Shown here piece by piece: positions 19,892 to 27,052 of a stretch of 64,000 nt of DNA (its first letter is position 1; each line of letters starts with the position of its first letter). The position numbers were made by a program, and so were the translations under genes. A model generated the notes under the pieces. That model had not been told where the DNA came from and made no database searches. It was given only the letters and a program-made list of their open reading frames with translations. Where the stretch lies: the NCBI RefSeq assembly GCF_028369105.1, contig NZ_JAQNDO010000001.1, positions 3,217,001-3,281,000 of the forward strand. Reading direction: 5' to 3'. Source of the DNA: Polyangium mundeleinium (GTDB lineage: Bacteria > Myxococcota_A > Polyangia > Polyangiales > Polyangiaceae).

Positions 19892-21028
19892 CTACCGCGA
19901 AGGCTTGCGCCGCCGTTCCGCGTAGAACGCGAGGTTCTGCTGGAGCCGCGCGTCGTTCGGCCGCGCCTTCGCGGCCTTCTTTGCGGCCGCCTCGCCCACG
20001 GCGAACTCCCCGAGGAAGTAGGCGGACGACGCCACGAGATCGGCCATCTTCCACCTGTACACGTCCTCGTCCACGAAGAGCCTGTCCTCGACCGGCAGCG
20101 GCAGCTCGTCGCCGCGGCGCGCGTAGAGGTACGTGAGCGCGTGCTCCTTGCGCGTGTCGTGGTGCAGCGCGATCGCGTAGAGCGGCTCGGCCCGGTGCGG
20201 CGCCGCGAGGTGCGCGTCGAGCCAGCGCGAGAGCACCCGCGGCCAGGGCAGATGCTGCCCCACCCCGCACCGCGCGATTCCCATTTTCGACTCGAAGACC
20301 TCCTCCGCCCATCCCCCCATCGCGATCCGCCGCGAGAATGCGGCCTCGGCCTCCTGGAATCGGCCGAGCCAGAGCAACGTCTCGGCGAGGTAAAACGCCG
20401 CGCGCGCGTTCGTCGGATCCTCGGCGAGCGCCCGCTCGAGCAGCCCCACGTCGCGCTCCCAGCGCTTCTTGCTCCGCTCCGCCGACACCTCGCCGCGGTG
20501 GTGCCGGATGAGCACGTCGGGCACCCGCAGGCTCGGCGGCGGCCGATCGTCGTGCATCAGCACCTCGTGCACCACGCCGCGGAACCGCCACCCTGCGCGG
20601 CTCCGCGCGATTCGCGGTGAATCGAACTGGATCCCGAGCGCCACGCGCACGTAGTACGCCTCGCGCTCGGGCCCCTCGGCCGCCCGCTCCCGTTCGAGGA
20701 ACACGCGCAGCGCCTTGCCATTCTCGATCTCGTCGTCCGCGTCGAGCCAGAGCACGAACGCCGTCGCCTCGCCCGCCAGCTCGAGCGCGCGATTCCGTGT
20801 CGTCGCGAAATCGACGAACGGCTCCTCGAAGAGCTCCCCGGGCACCCCTTCCATTGCGCGACGAACCACCTCTTGCGTGCCGTCCGTCGAGCCCGTGTCG
20901 AGGATGACCCAGCGATCCACGAAGGGTTTCGCGCTTGCCAGCGTCCGCGCGATCGTCGCCGCCTCGTCCTTCACGATCATCGAAAGCGTGAGCAGGCTCC
21001 CGGGCTTGTTCGGCATGGCGGGGGCCAT
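19892..21028 (-). CDS. Family 2 glycosyltransferase with TPR-like C-terminal region
   Basis: A 378-aa protein (362-378 aa depending on start). It opens with LLTLSMIVKDEAATIARTL and has DTGSTDGTQEVV and FVLWLDADDEIE, which are the nucleotide-binding and DxD motifs of the GT-A fold (GT2, 'SunS/TPR glycosyltransferase' branch). After about residue 200 come helical repeats (DPTNARAAFYLAETLLWLGRF, RPNDARLQQNLAFY) like TPRs. No membrane helix, so a cytosolic transferase acting on protein, lipid carrier or another sugar acceptor. ATGs at 21028 and 21016 are both possible. It is divergent from the small Gly-rich protein gene at 21126. Confidence 0.9.
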   Translation of the reverse strand: MAPAMPNKPGSLLTLSMIVKDEAATIARTLASAKPFVDRWVILDTGSTDGTQEVVRRAMEGVPGELFEEPFVDFATTRNRALELAGEATAFVLWLDADDEIENGKALRVFLERERAAEGPEREAYYVRVALGIQFDSPRIARSRAGWRFRGVVHEVLMHDDRPPPSLRVPDVLIRHHRGEVSAERSKKRWERDVGLLERALAEDPTNARAAFYLAETLLWLGRFQEAEAAFSRRIAMGGWAEEVFESKMGIARCGVGQHLPWPRVLSRWLDAHLAAPHRAEPLYAIALHHDTRKEHALTYLYARRGDELPLPVEDRLFVDEDVYRWKMADLVASSAYFLGEFAVGEAAAKKAAKARPNDARLQQNLAFYAERRRKPSR

Positions 21029-21086
21029 GAAAGCCCGTGGAGCGGGGGGCTTGTCAAGCGCGGAGGGAGCGAGGCCCAGCATGCGA

Positions 21087-21470
21087 GCTCTTGTCGTCCG
21101 CGTTCGTTTCTGTTCTCCTCGGCACATGCGTAAATTCTTGTTTGTCCTGGGTATCCTCGCGCCTCTCGCCCTCTCCCTGCCCGCCCGCGCGGACATCCCC
21201 CCCGCGACCTCGTCTGGGAGCGGCACCGGCGGCGCCGGCGGCAACGGTGGCAACGGCGGCAACGGCGGCAACGGCGGCAACGGCGGCAACGGCGGCAACG
21301 GCGGCAACGGCGGCGCCACGAGCTCGACGGGCGGCTCCACGGAGCAACCGAAGACGGACGAAGGCAGTTGCTCCGTCGTGGCCCCCGGCGCCGTGACCTA
21401 CGGCGCCACGGGCGCCTGGATCCTCGGCCTCGGCGCGCTGCTCTACAGCCGCAGGTCCCGCCGTCGTTGA
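21087..21470 (+). repeat. Direct duplication, copy 1
   Basis: From 21087 the DNA closely matches 22387-22779, including about 39 bp upstream of the start codon and the whole small Gly/Asn-repeat gene. The corresponding starts are exactly 1300 bp apart. Differences are scattered substitutions plus fewer AAC-GGC-GGC triplet units in copy 2. Confidence 0.85.
21126..21470 (+). CDS. Small exported Gly/Asn-repeat protein with MYXO-CTERM-like tail (copy 1)
   Basis: A 114-aa predicted surface protein. Signal peptide MRKFLFVLGILAPLALSLPARA, a short Ser/Thr linker, eight consecutive Asn-Gly-Gly triplets, a second Ser/Thr linker, then GSCSVVAPGA, a hydrophobic helix (ATGAWILGLGALLY) and an Arg-rich end. 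Cys followed by helix and Arg tail resembles the MYXO-CTERM sorting signal. There is no globular domain, so a spacer or surface-coat role is the most that can be inferred. The frame is open upstream but ATG 21126 is the obvious signal-peptide start. A near-identical paralog lies 1.3 kb downstream. Confidence 0.8.
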   Translation: MRKFLFVLGILAPLALSLPARADIPPATSSGSGTGGAGGNGGNGGNGGNGGNGGNGGNGGNGGATSSTGGSTEQPKTDEGSCSVVAPGAVTYGATGAWILGLGALLYSRRSRRR

Positions 21471-21583
21471 GGGCGGCTTCGCCGCGCGCTGCATGCCGCA
21501 GCGCGAGCGAAATCGGGGGGTATCGATTGATGGAAGGGGCCCTTCATCGGTTCCGCCGATGAGGACGGCCCAGGAGGAAGGGG

Positions 21584-22012
21584 GTCGTCGCCCTCTGCCG
21601 ACCTGGGTCGTCGCCTCGACGAGGACGTCGCAACCCTCCCCGGACAGGGGGCCGAGCCCTCGGCCCGCCTGTCGCAACCTTCTCCCAGCAGGGTCCGAGC
21701 CATTGGCAAGGGGGTCACAACCCTCCCCGGACCGGGTCCGAACTCTCTTCAGGCATGTTGCAGCCCACCCCCGACAGGGTCCGAGCCCGCGGCAAGGGGG
21801 TCGTGACCCTCTGCGGACAGGGATCATCGCCTCTGCGGGGAGGGTCGTGACTCTATGCGGACAGGGGTCCGAGCCTCTGCGAGGGTGTTGCAGCCCACGC
21901 CCCACAGGGTCCGAGGTCTCTCCAGGCGTGTCGCGACCCTCCCCCGGCAGGGTCCGAACCCTCGGCAAGGGGGTCGTGACCCCCTGCGGACAGGGGTCGT
22001 AGCCTCCATCAT
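21584..22012. repeat. 43-bp tandem repeat (minisatellite), about 10 imperfect units
   Basis: Units start at about 21584, 21627, 21671, 21714, 21757, 21800, 21844, 21887, 21930 and 21973, a period of 43 bp with occasional 44. Each unit opens with GTCG(C/T)(A/G)ACCC or GTTGCAGCCC and contains the core ACAGGGTCCGAGC near its middle, then a variable GC-rich tail ending in GGGG or CAGGCGT. Alternate units look more alike than neighbours, hinting at a higher-order pattern. Short spurious ORFs cross it on both strands. It lies between the two copies of the small Gly/Asn-repeat gene, in the only long gene-free stretch of the window (21471-22042). Confidence 0.85.
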
Positions 22013-22042
22013 CGCCGTAGCGCGCCCGAAGCTACTGGCTCG

Positions 22043-22380
22043 TCATGAACTCCGTTCGGCGATCAGCGCCCACGCGGCGTCGGTGAGAGACGACCATTGC
22101 ATGAGGGCTTGCCAGGAGCTCCAGGGGCAGAGCTGCTGGACTTCTTCAAGAACGAAGACGACTTCGTGCAAGGTCTCCGCTTCGGCTGGGACAGGGCTGC
22201 CCTCCTTTCGCTCAACCATCAGGAGCGATGCTTCCGCTTCGACGGCGAAACCGATTTGCGCGCAAAGACTTCGACGACGACATTGGACGCGATGCGGTGC
22301 AGTTCCTCGGCCGCACGGGTTTCCTCCTCGGGAGTCGCGGCAAAGCCGCGGAAGACGTCGCGCCTCGCGCGTGGGGACCG
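22043..22380 (-). pseudogene. Frameshifted remnant of an unrecognised protein gene
   Basis: Two adjacent minus-strand frames look like halves of one protein. The upstream half (about 22380 to 22262) reads DVFRGFAATPEEETRAAEEL then a helical segment ending VVVEVFA. The downstream half (about 22262 to 22043) reads QIGFAVEAEASLLMVERKEG through LMQWSSLTDAAWALIAERSS and a stop. The frame changes around 22250-22262, in a GCGCGCAAA stretch, so a one- or two-base indel would join them. The 5' end abuts the duplicated segment starting at 22387, which carries the other gene in the opposite direction, so the original start may have been lost to that duplication. Function unknown. Confidence 0.5.
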
Positions 22381-22386
22381 CGCCGG

Positions 22387-22779
22387 GCTCTTGTCGTCCG
22401 CGCTGGTTTCTGCTCTCCTCGTCACATGCGTAAATTCTTGTTTGTCCTGGGTATCCTCGCACCGCTCGCGCTCTCCCTGCCCGCCCGCGCGGACATCCCC
22501 CCCGCGACCTCGTCCGGAAGCGGCACCGGCGGCGCTGGCGGCACCGGGGGTAACGGTGGCAACGGCGGCAACGGTGGCAACGGCGGCAACGGCGGCAACG
22601 GCGGCGCCACGAGCTCGACGGGCGGCTCCACGGAGCAACCGAAAGAGGACGAGGGGAGCTGCTCGGTCGTGGCCCCCGGCGCCATGACCTACGGCGCCAC
22701 GGGCGCTTGGATCCTCGGCCTCGGCGCGCTTCTCTACAGCCGCAAGGCCCGCCGCGCCGCGACTCGACGCCGCGCGTGA
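22387..22779 (+). repeat. Direct duplication, copy 2
   Basis: Second copy of the segment at 21087-21470, including the same sequence before the start codon. It carries six Asn-Gly-Gly codon triplets where copy 1 has eight, and a slightly longer 3' end (ARRAATRRRA against RSRRR). Confidence 0.85.
22426..22779 (+). CDS. Small exported Gly/Asn-repeat protein with MYXO-CTERM-like tail (copy 2)
   Basis: A 117-aa paralog of the protein at 21126-21470: same signal peptide, six Asn-Gly-Gly triplets preceded by GAGGTGG, the GSCSVVAPGA motif, the same hydrophobic helix and a longer Arg-rich end. Its stop codon overlaps the GTG start of the ABC permease gene (GTGA), so this copy is translationally coupled to a membrane-transport operon. 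Copy 1 stands alone. Whether the coupling is meaningful or a by-product of where the duplicate landed is not clear. Confidence 0.8.
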   Translation: MRKFLFVLGILAPLALSLPARADIPPATSSGSGTGGAGGTGGNGGNGGNGGNGGNGGNGGATSSTGGSTEQPKEDEGSCSVVAPGAMTYGATGAWILGLGALLYSRKARRAATRRRA

Positions 22780-23954
22780 GGGTCCTTTTTTATCTCGCTT
22801 TTCGCACCCTCGTCCGCAGCCGGATCTCGTTCGTCCTCCTGCTCGCTGCGGTGACGGCGGGGCTCGGCTTTCAGATCCCGAACACCGCCAACATCGAAGG
22901 CTACACCCAAGAGCTCCGCGAAAAGGGCCTCTCGCGCGACACGGGCCACGTCGTCATCACGGCGCGGTCCGGCGGCACGTTCGAAGGCGCGGAGGCCCTC
23001 GCCGCGCGGATCGACCAGGAGCCTTTCGTCCGCGCCACGACGGTCCGGCTCGTCCACGTGGGCTCCTTGTTCCTCGGCGAACGCACGGACTCCGCGAGCG
23101 TCGTCGGCATCGATCCGGCCGCGGAAGACCGCGCCGCCGCGTTTTGCCAGGAGCTCGCGGAGGGCCGCTGCATGGCCGCGGGCGACGAACGACCCGCGGT
23201 CGTCGGGTTCCATCTCGCCGAGCAGCTCGGCGCGCGCGTGGGCTCCTCGATCAAGGTCGCCTTGCCTTTTTCGGTCGGCGACGACGTGCGTTTGGTCTCC
23301 GCCGTCTTCCGCGTCGTCGGCATCCTCCGCGGCTCGGGCGGCTTCCGCGCCGATTACGAGTTTTTCGTCCCCGTCGGCGCCCTGCGCGACCTCTTCGGCA
23401 AGGCCGGCGTTTCCAGCGAGATCCGCGTCTTTTCGACGGACGACGCCCGCGCCGGTGAATGGGCGAAGCGGATCGCCGAGCTCGCGCCCGCGCAGAAGGT
23501 CGAGCCCTGGTGGGAGGCCAAGGCGTTCGTCAAGAACGCCATCGACGGCAACCGCGCCCTCTCCGCCATTTCGACCACGATGGTCGTCGTCGCGGTCATG
23601 ATCCCCGTCCTCGCGCTCCTCTACATCCACGTCCTCCACGAGCGCCGCCGCATCGCCACGATCGCCGCGCTCGGCTTCAGCCGCCGCGAAATCTTCCTCA
23701 TTCACCTCTTCGAGGCCCTGCTCGTCGGCGGGATCGGCACCGTCCTCGGCAGCGGTCTCGGGTATGCCCTCTGCCGGTATTTTCAGGACAACCCCATTTT
23801 CTCCCATGAGGGGTTCGTCGTCCTCCCCAGCATCACGCTCCGCTCGTTTTCCATCCCGGCCCTCGTCCTTTTTGGCACCACGCTCCTCGCGGGCATCGTC
23901 CCGGCCATTCTCGCCTCGCGCGCCGAGCCGGCCGTCGAGCTCCGGAGGGAATGA
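22776..23954 (+). CDS. ABC transporter permease, FtsX/MacB/LolC type
   Basis: A 392-aa permease with the MacB/LolCE layout: one N-terminal helix after VRVLFYLAFRTLVRSR, a large extracytoplasmic domain (about residues 45-270), then three C-terminal helices (MVVVAVMIPVLALLYIHV, EALLVGGIGTVLGSGLGYAL, ALVLFGTTLLAGIVPAIL). ERRRIATIAALGFSRREIFLIHLFEALLVG is the conserved FtsX-domain cytoplasmic loop. GTG 22776 is chosen from the GTGA overlap with the preceding gene. Such systems (type VII ABC) move lipids, lipoproteins or peptides across the envelope by mechanotransmission. It pairs with the ATPase encoded next; both precede lipid-type enzymes. Confidence 0.92.
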   Translation: MRVLFYLAFRTLVRSRISFVLLLAAVTAGLGFQIPNTANIEGYTQELREKGLSRDTGHVVITARSGGTFEGAEALAARIDQEPFVRATTVRLVHVGSLFLGERTDSASVVGIDPAAEDRAAAFCQELAEGRCMAAGDERPAVVGFHLAEQLGARVGSSIKVALPFSVGDDVRLVSAVFRVVGILRGSGGFRADYEFFVPVGALRDLFGKAGVSSEIRVFSTDDARAGEWAKRIAELAPAQKVEPWWEAKAFVKNAIDGNRALSAISTTMVVVAVMIPVLALLYIHVLHERRRIATIAALGFSRREIFLIHLFEALLVGGIGTVLGSGLGYALCRYFQDNPIFSHEGFVVLPSITLRSFSIPALVLFGTTLLAGIVPAILASRAEPAVELRRE

Positions 23955-24637
23955 CCGTGGCCGCGACGCCCTTGCTTTACGAACTCGCCTCGGTCACGCG
24001 GACCTTCCGCACGCCGGGGCTCGAGGTCCGCGCCCTCGAAGACGTCTCGTTCACGCTCGCCGAGGGCGAACTCGTGGCCATCGCCGGCCCGAGCGGCTCC
24101 GGCAAGAGCACGCTGCTCGCCGTCCTCGGCCTGCTCGACGCGGACGTTTCGGGCGAGGTCACGATGCGCGGCCAGAGCGTCCGGCGCATGACGAGCCGCG
24201 AGCGGGCCCGCGCGCGCCTCGAAGGCATTGGCCTCGTCTTCCAGACCTTTCACCTGCTGCCGGCGCTCGACGTGCGCCACAACGTCGCGCTCCCTCACTG
24301 GAAGCTCCACGGCCATCACGGCCGCGCCCTCGCGCGGGCCGAGGCGCTGCTCGCCGAGCTCGGCCTCGAAGCGCGCATTCGGCACGACGTCACGCGCCTC
24401 TCCGGCGGCGAAATGCAGCGCGTCGCCATCGCCCGCGCGCTCGTCAACGACCCGGCCGTCGTGCTCGCCGACGAGCCCACGGCGAACCTCGACGAGGCCA
24501 GCGCCGGGGCCGTCGTCTCGCTCCTTCGCCGCGCGAACGCCCGCGGCGCGGCCGTCGTCGTCTGCACGCACGACACGGAGCTGCTCGCCTCGTTCCCGCG
24601 CGTCCTTCGCATGCGGCATGGTAGAATGGCCCCGTGA
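23951..24637 (+). CDS. ABC transporter ATP-binding protein (LolD/MacB-type)
   Basis: A 228-aa nucleotide-binding subunit. Walker A GPSGSGKST (about residues 40-48), Q-loop VFQTFHLLPAL, signature LSGGEMQRVAIARAL and Walker B VVLADEPTANLDE, then the H-loop CTHD. The set and length match LolD-like ATPases that power MacB/LolCE permeases. ATGA overlap with the permease gene upstream and GTGA overlap with the membrane-protein gene downstream place it in the middle of a translationally coupled operon. Confidence 0.95.
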   Translation: MTVAATPLLYELASVTRTFRTPGLEVRALEDVSFTLAEGELVAIAGPSGSGKSTLLAVLGLLDADVSGEVTMRGQSVRRMTSRERARARLEGIGLVFQTFHLLPALDVRHNVALPHWKLHGHHGRALARAEALLAELGLEARIRHDVTRLSGGEMQRVAIARALVNDPAVVLADEPTANLDEASAGAVVSLLRRANARGAAVVVCTHDTELLASFPRVLRMRHGRMAP

Positions 24638-25785
24638 AGGCCGGATGGATCGGGGGGCGCCGCTTCGACCTCGCGTTTTTCTTCGGCAGCGCGCTTCTCG
24701 CCGCGCTCGTCGGGGCCTTCGCGCTCGTCGTCCCGCGGGCGGTCGTGCCGCTCTTCGTGGCCTTCCTCGTCCTCGTCGACGGCCCGCACCTCGCGGCGAC
24801 CTGGGCCCGCACCTACCTCGACCCAGGCTTTCGCGCGCGCCGCGGCCGCTTGCTCGTCGCGAGCCTCGCGTGGCTCCTGCCCGGCCTCGCCGCGTGGTCG
24901 ATCTCCCGCGCCACGGGCCTGCGCGCCCCGATGGATCTCTTCCTCCTCGCCGCGGCGCTCTGGAGTTTTCACCATGCCGTCCGGCAATCGTATGGCGTCC
25001 TCGCCATCTACCAGCACCACGCGCGCACCGCGCTGCCTGCGCGCAAGACCGATCGCCTCTTCTTGCACGGCGCCCTCTGGCTCGCCTTTGGCCTTTTTTC
25101 GTTTGGCCATCCGCAAAGTCGTGTCTTCCTCGGTTTGCCCGCGGAGCCGCCGCGCCTCCTCGCCACGCTTGGCCTCGCCCTCCTCGGCCTGCTCCTCGTC
25201 GCGACGGTCGTTTATGGGATCTACCGTCGAACCCGCTTCCGCGGCGAGGATGAACGTCCGCTCCTGTATCTCCTCGGCCCCACGCTCGGCCTCCAGCTCT
25301 TCGCGCTTTTCGTCGTCGGCTCGTTCGAGCCGCTCGTCCCGCGCCCCGCGGATCCGGAGCAGGCGTTCATGGCGTCCACGGTCGTCGGGGGAATCGTGCA
25401 CGGCGTGAATTACCTCGGCATCGCCTTTGCCGTCTCCCGGCGCCGTTTCGAGGGCAGCGACGCGCGCACGCTCGTGGCGTTTTTCGGCCGTCGCCCGCTC
25501 GGGGCGTATGCCGCGTTCGTCCTCGTCTCGCTCGGCTACCTCGCGCTGAATGCGGCGCGTGGTGTCCTTCCGAGCCTCGCGCCCGTCCCGCGCGGCGCCG
25601 CGCTCCCCGAGCTTTTCCTCGTGCTTTACTGGGGCATCTTCTTCCACCATTACTACATCGATCAAAAGATCTGGCACGTGCGCGAGGATCAAACGCTGCG
25701 GTTCGAGCTGGGGCTTGGGGGCGCAGCTCCGCTCGCCGGAGCGGAGCCCCCAAACGTTGACCGACCTCTGGAGGGAGCTTCGTGA
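24634..25785 (+). CDS. Polytopic membrane protein with paired-His motifs
   Basis: A 383-aa protein with about eight to nine hydrophobic helices. Its notable feature is clustered histidines at conserved-looking sites: His52 in DGPHLAATW, SFHHAVRQSYG (His113-114), YQHH (128-129) and FFHHYYIDQKIWH (His338-339, His348). Such clusters resemble metal-binding sites of membrane di-iron desaturases/hydroxylases or the Brp/Blh-type proteins, but spacing does not match a family I can name. In the operon it follows the ABC transporter genes and precedes SDR and radical SAM genes, so an oxidative step on a lipid-like product is plausible but unproven. GTG start, GTGA overlaps on both sides. Confidence 0.8.
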   Translation: MKAGWIGGRRFDLAFFFGSALLAALVGAFALVVPRAVVPLFVAFLVLVDGPHLAATWARTYLDPGFRARRGRLLVASLAWLLPGLAAWSISRATGLRAPMDLFLLAAALWSFHHAVRQSYGVLAIYQHHARTALPARKTDRLFLHGALWLAFGLFSFGHPQSRVFLGLPAEPPRLLATLGLALLGLLLVATVVYGIYRRTRFRGEDERPLLYLLGPTLGLQLFALFVVGSFEPLVPRPADPEQAFMASTVVGGIVHGVNYLGIAFAVSRRRFEGSDARTLVAFFGRRPLGAYAAFVLVSLGYLALNAARGVLPSLAPVPRGAALPELFLVLYWGIFFHHYYIDQKIWHVREDQTLRFELGLGGAAPLAGAEPPNVDRPLEGAS

Positions 25786-26495
25786 CCGACGCCCGTCGCG
25801 CGCTCGTGCTCGGCGGCAGCGGCTACGTGGGCCGCGAGGTCGTGCGCGCACTCGCGTCCACAGGCGCCCGGGTCGCATTCACGTACCTGCGCGGCGCCGC
25901 CCTCTCGGAATCCCTCGCCGCCGAGACGGGCGCGCGCGCTTTCCAGACGAACCTCGCCGAGCCCGCCGCGATCCGCGCGCTTTTCGACACGCTCCATGCG
26001 GAGGACACCGCGCCTGATCTGCTCGTGCATGCCGCTGTCGTCTCCGGCACGGGCGCGCTCGCGGACGTCACGGACGCGCTTTGGGACGAGATGCACGCGG
26101 TCAACGTCCGCTCCGTGTACGTCGCGATGCAATCGTTCGCCGCGCGGCTTGGGGGTCGTCCGGGGGACGTGGTCCTCACGGCGGCGCTCGACGGAATCGC
26201 AAAAATCCCGACCGCGGTGCATTTCGCCGCGACCCAGTCCGCGCGGCTCGGCATGACGCAGGCCCTCGCCAAGGAGCTTGGTCCGAAGGACGTCCGGGTG
26301 AACCTGGTCCTTCTCGGCGCGCTCGGCGGCGGCATCTCCGAGGGCCTCGATCCGGCGCGGCTCGCCGATTACAAGCGGTACAGCGCGCTCCAGCGCGTCG
26401 GCACGCCCGTGGAGGCCGCGCGCGCCATCACGCGCCTCGCGCTCCACAATCGATGGATGACGGGCTCCGTCCTGCCCATCACGGGGGGCCTGTGA
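25782..26495 (+). CDS. SDR-family protein, catalytically degenerate (FabG-like)
   Basis: A 237-aa Rossmann-fold protein of FabG length and layout. The N-terminal nucleotide-binding motif is altered (GGSGYVGREV, not TGxxxGIG), and the catalytic residues look lost: the usual Ser is absent from VVLTAALDG and the YxxxK motif is FAATQ in AVHFAATQSARLG. The conserved ALAKELG and the C-terminal MTGSVLPITGG are retained. It probably binds but does not reduce, acting as a structural partner or regulator, or it has changed chemistry. GTG start overlaps the previous stop; its own stop overlaps the next GTG. Neighbours are membrane and radical SAM genes. Confidence 0.88.
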   Translation: MTDARRALVLGGSGYVGREVVRALASTGARVAFTYLRGAALSESLAAETGARAFQTNLAEPAAIRALFDTLHAEDTAPDLLVHAAVVSGTGALADVTDALWDEMHAVNVRSVYVAMQSFAARLGGRPGDVVLTAALDGIAKIPTAVHFAATQSARLGMTQALAKELGPKDVRVNLVLLGALGGGISEGLDPARLADYKRYSALQRVGTPVEAARAITRLALHNRWMTGSVLPITGGL

Positions 26496-27052
26496 CGCCG
26501 CGCTGGGTCGGGCTCCTGCTCCTCGTCGTCCTCGTCCTGCACGCGGTCATCGCGAAAATGCCGTACGGGCTCCTGCCCGAAATGCTCTATGCCTGCCACG
26601 TGGCGACCGCCGTCCTCGTTGTCGGCGTGCTCCTCCGCAAGCCCGCGCTCGTCCTCTTTGGTTTTTCTTTCCATCTCGGCGCCGGCCTCTGGGGATACCT
26701 CTTCGACCTCTGCGAGACCCGCACGACGTCGTGGACCTCGGTCCTCGTGCACGTCGCGCCGCTCGTCGTCGGCGCGCTCGAGGTCCGCCGCTCGGGCCTG
26801 CCGCGCTGGGCTCCGTGGGCCTCGTTCGCCTTCCTCGCGTCGATGGTCGTGCTCGCGTATTACGCGACGCCGCCGACGCTCAACGTGAACCTCGCGCACC
26901 GGCCCTTTCCGCCCGTCGCGCGGATCACCCCGGCCCTGTGGGCCACCTGGGTGACGAACCTCATCTTCGGATTTTTTCTCATCCACACGACGGATTTCGT
27001 GGTCCGGAAATGGCTGAAGCGGCAATGGCAGACCGAACAGGCGAAGGCGTGA
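26492..27052 (+). CDS. Integral membrane protein, function unknown
   Basis: A 186-aa protein with about five to six hydrophobic helices: LLLLVVLVLHAVIA at the start, then TAVLVVGVLL, ALVLFGFSFHLGAGLWGYLF, SVLVHVAPLVVGALEV, ASFAFLASMVVLAYYA and LWATWVTNLIFGFFLI. It ends in a basic tail. The reading frame extends upstream into the SDR gene, but GTG 26492 makes the GTGA overlap that recurs throughout the operon. No family recognised. Its strict coupling to the radical SAM gene that follows suggests a shared pathway, perhaps a membrane partner for a lipid-modifying enzyme. Confidence 0.78.
   Translation: MTPRWVGLLLLVVLVLHAVIAKMPYGLLPEMLYACHVATAVLVVGVLLRKPALVLFGFSFHLGAGLWGYLFDLCETRTTSWTSVLVHVAPLVVGALEVRRSGLPRWAPWASFAFLASMVVLAYYATPPTLNVNLAHRPFPPVARITPALWATWVTNLIFGFFLIHTTDFVVRKWLKRQWQTEQAKA

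Noticed and set aside
17567-20620. A 1017-codon plus-strand open frame
   Set aside because: It runs antisense through the cytochrome and glycosyltransferase genes and is dominated by Arg/His/Pro low-complexity sequence, as expected from high-GC third-position bias. The minus-strand genes have clear motifs.
21584-22012. Possible CRISPR array
   Set aside because: Units are contiguous and imperfect, with no distinct equal-length spacers between conserved repeats and no cas genes nearby. It is a degenerate tandem repeat.
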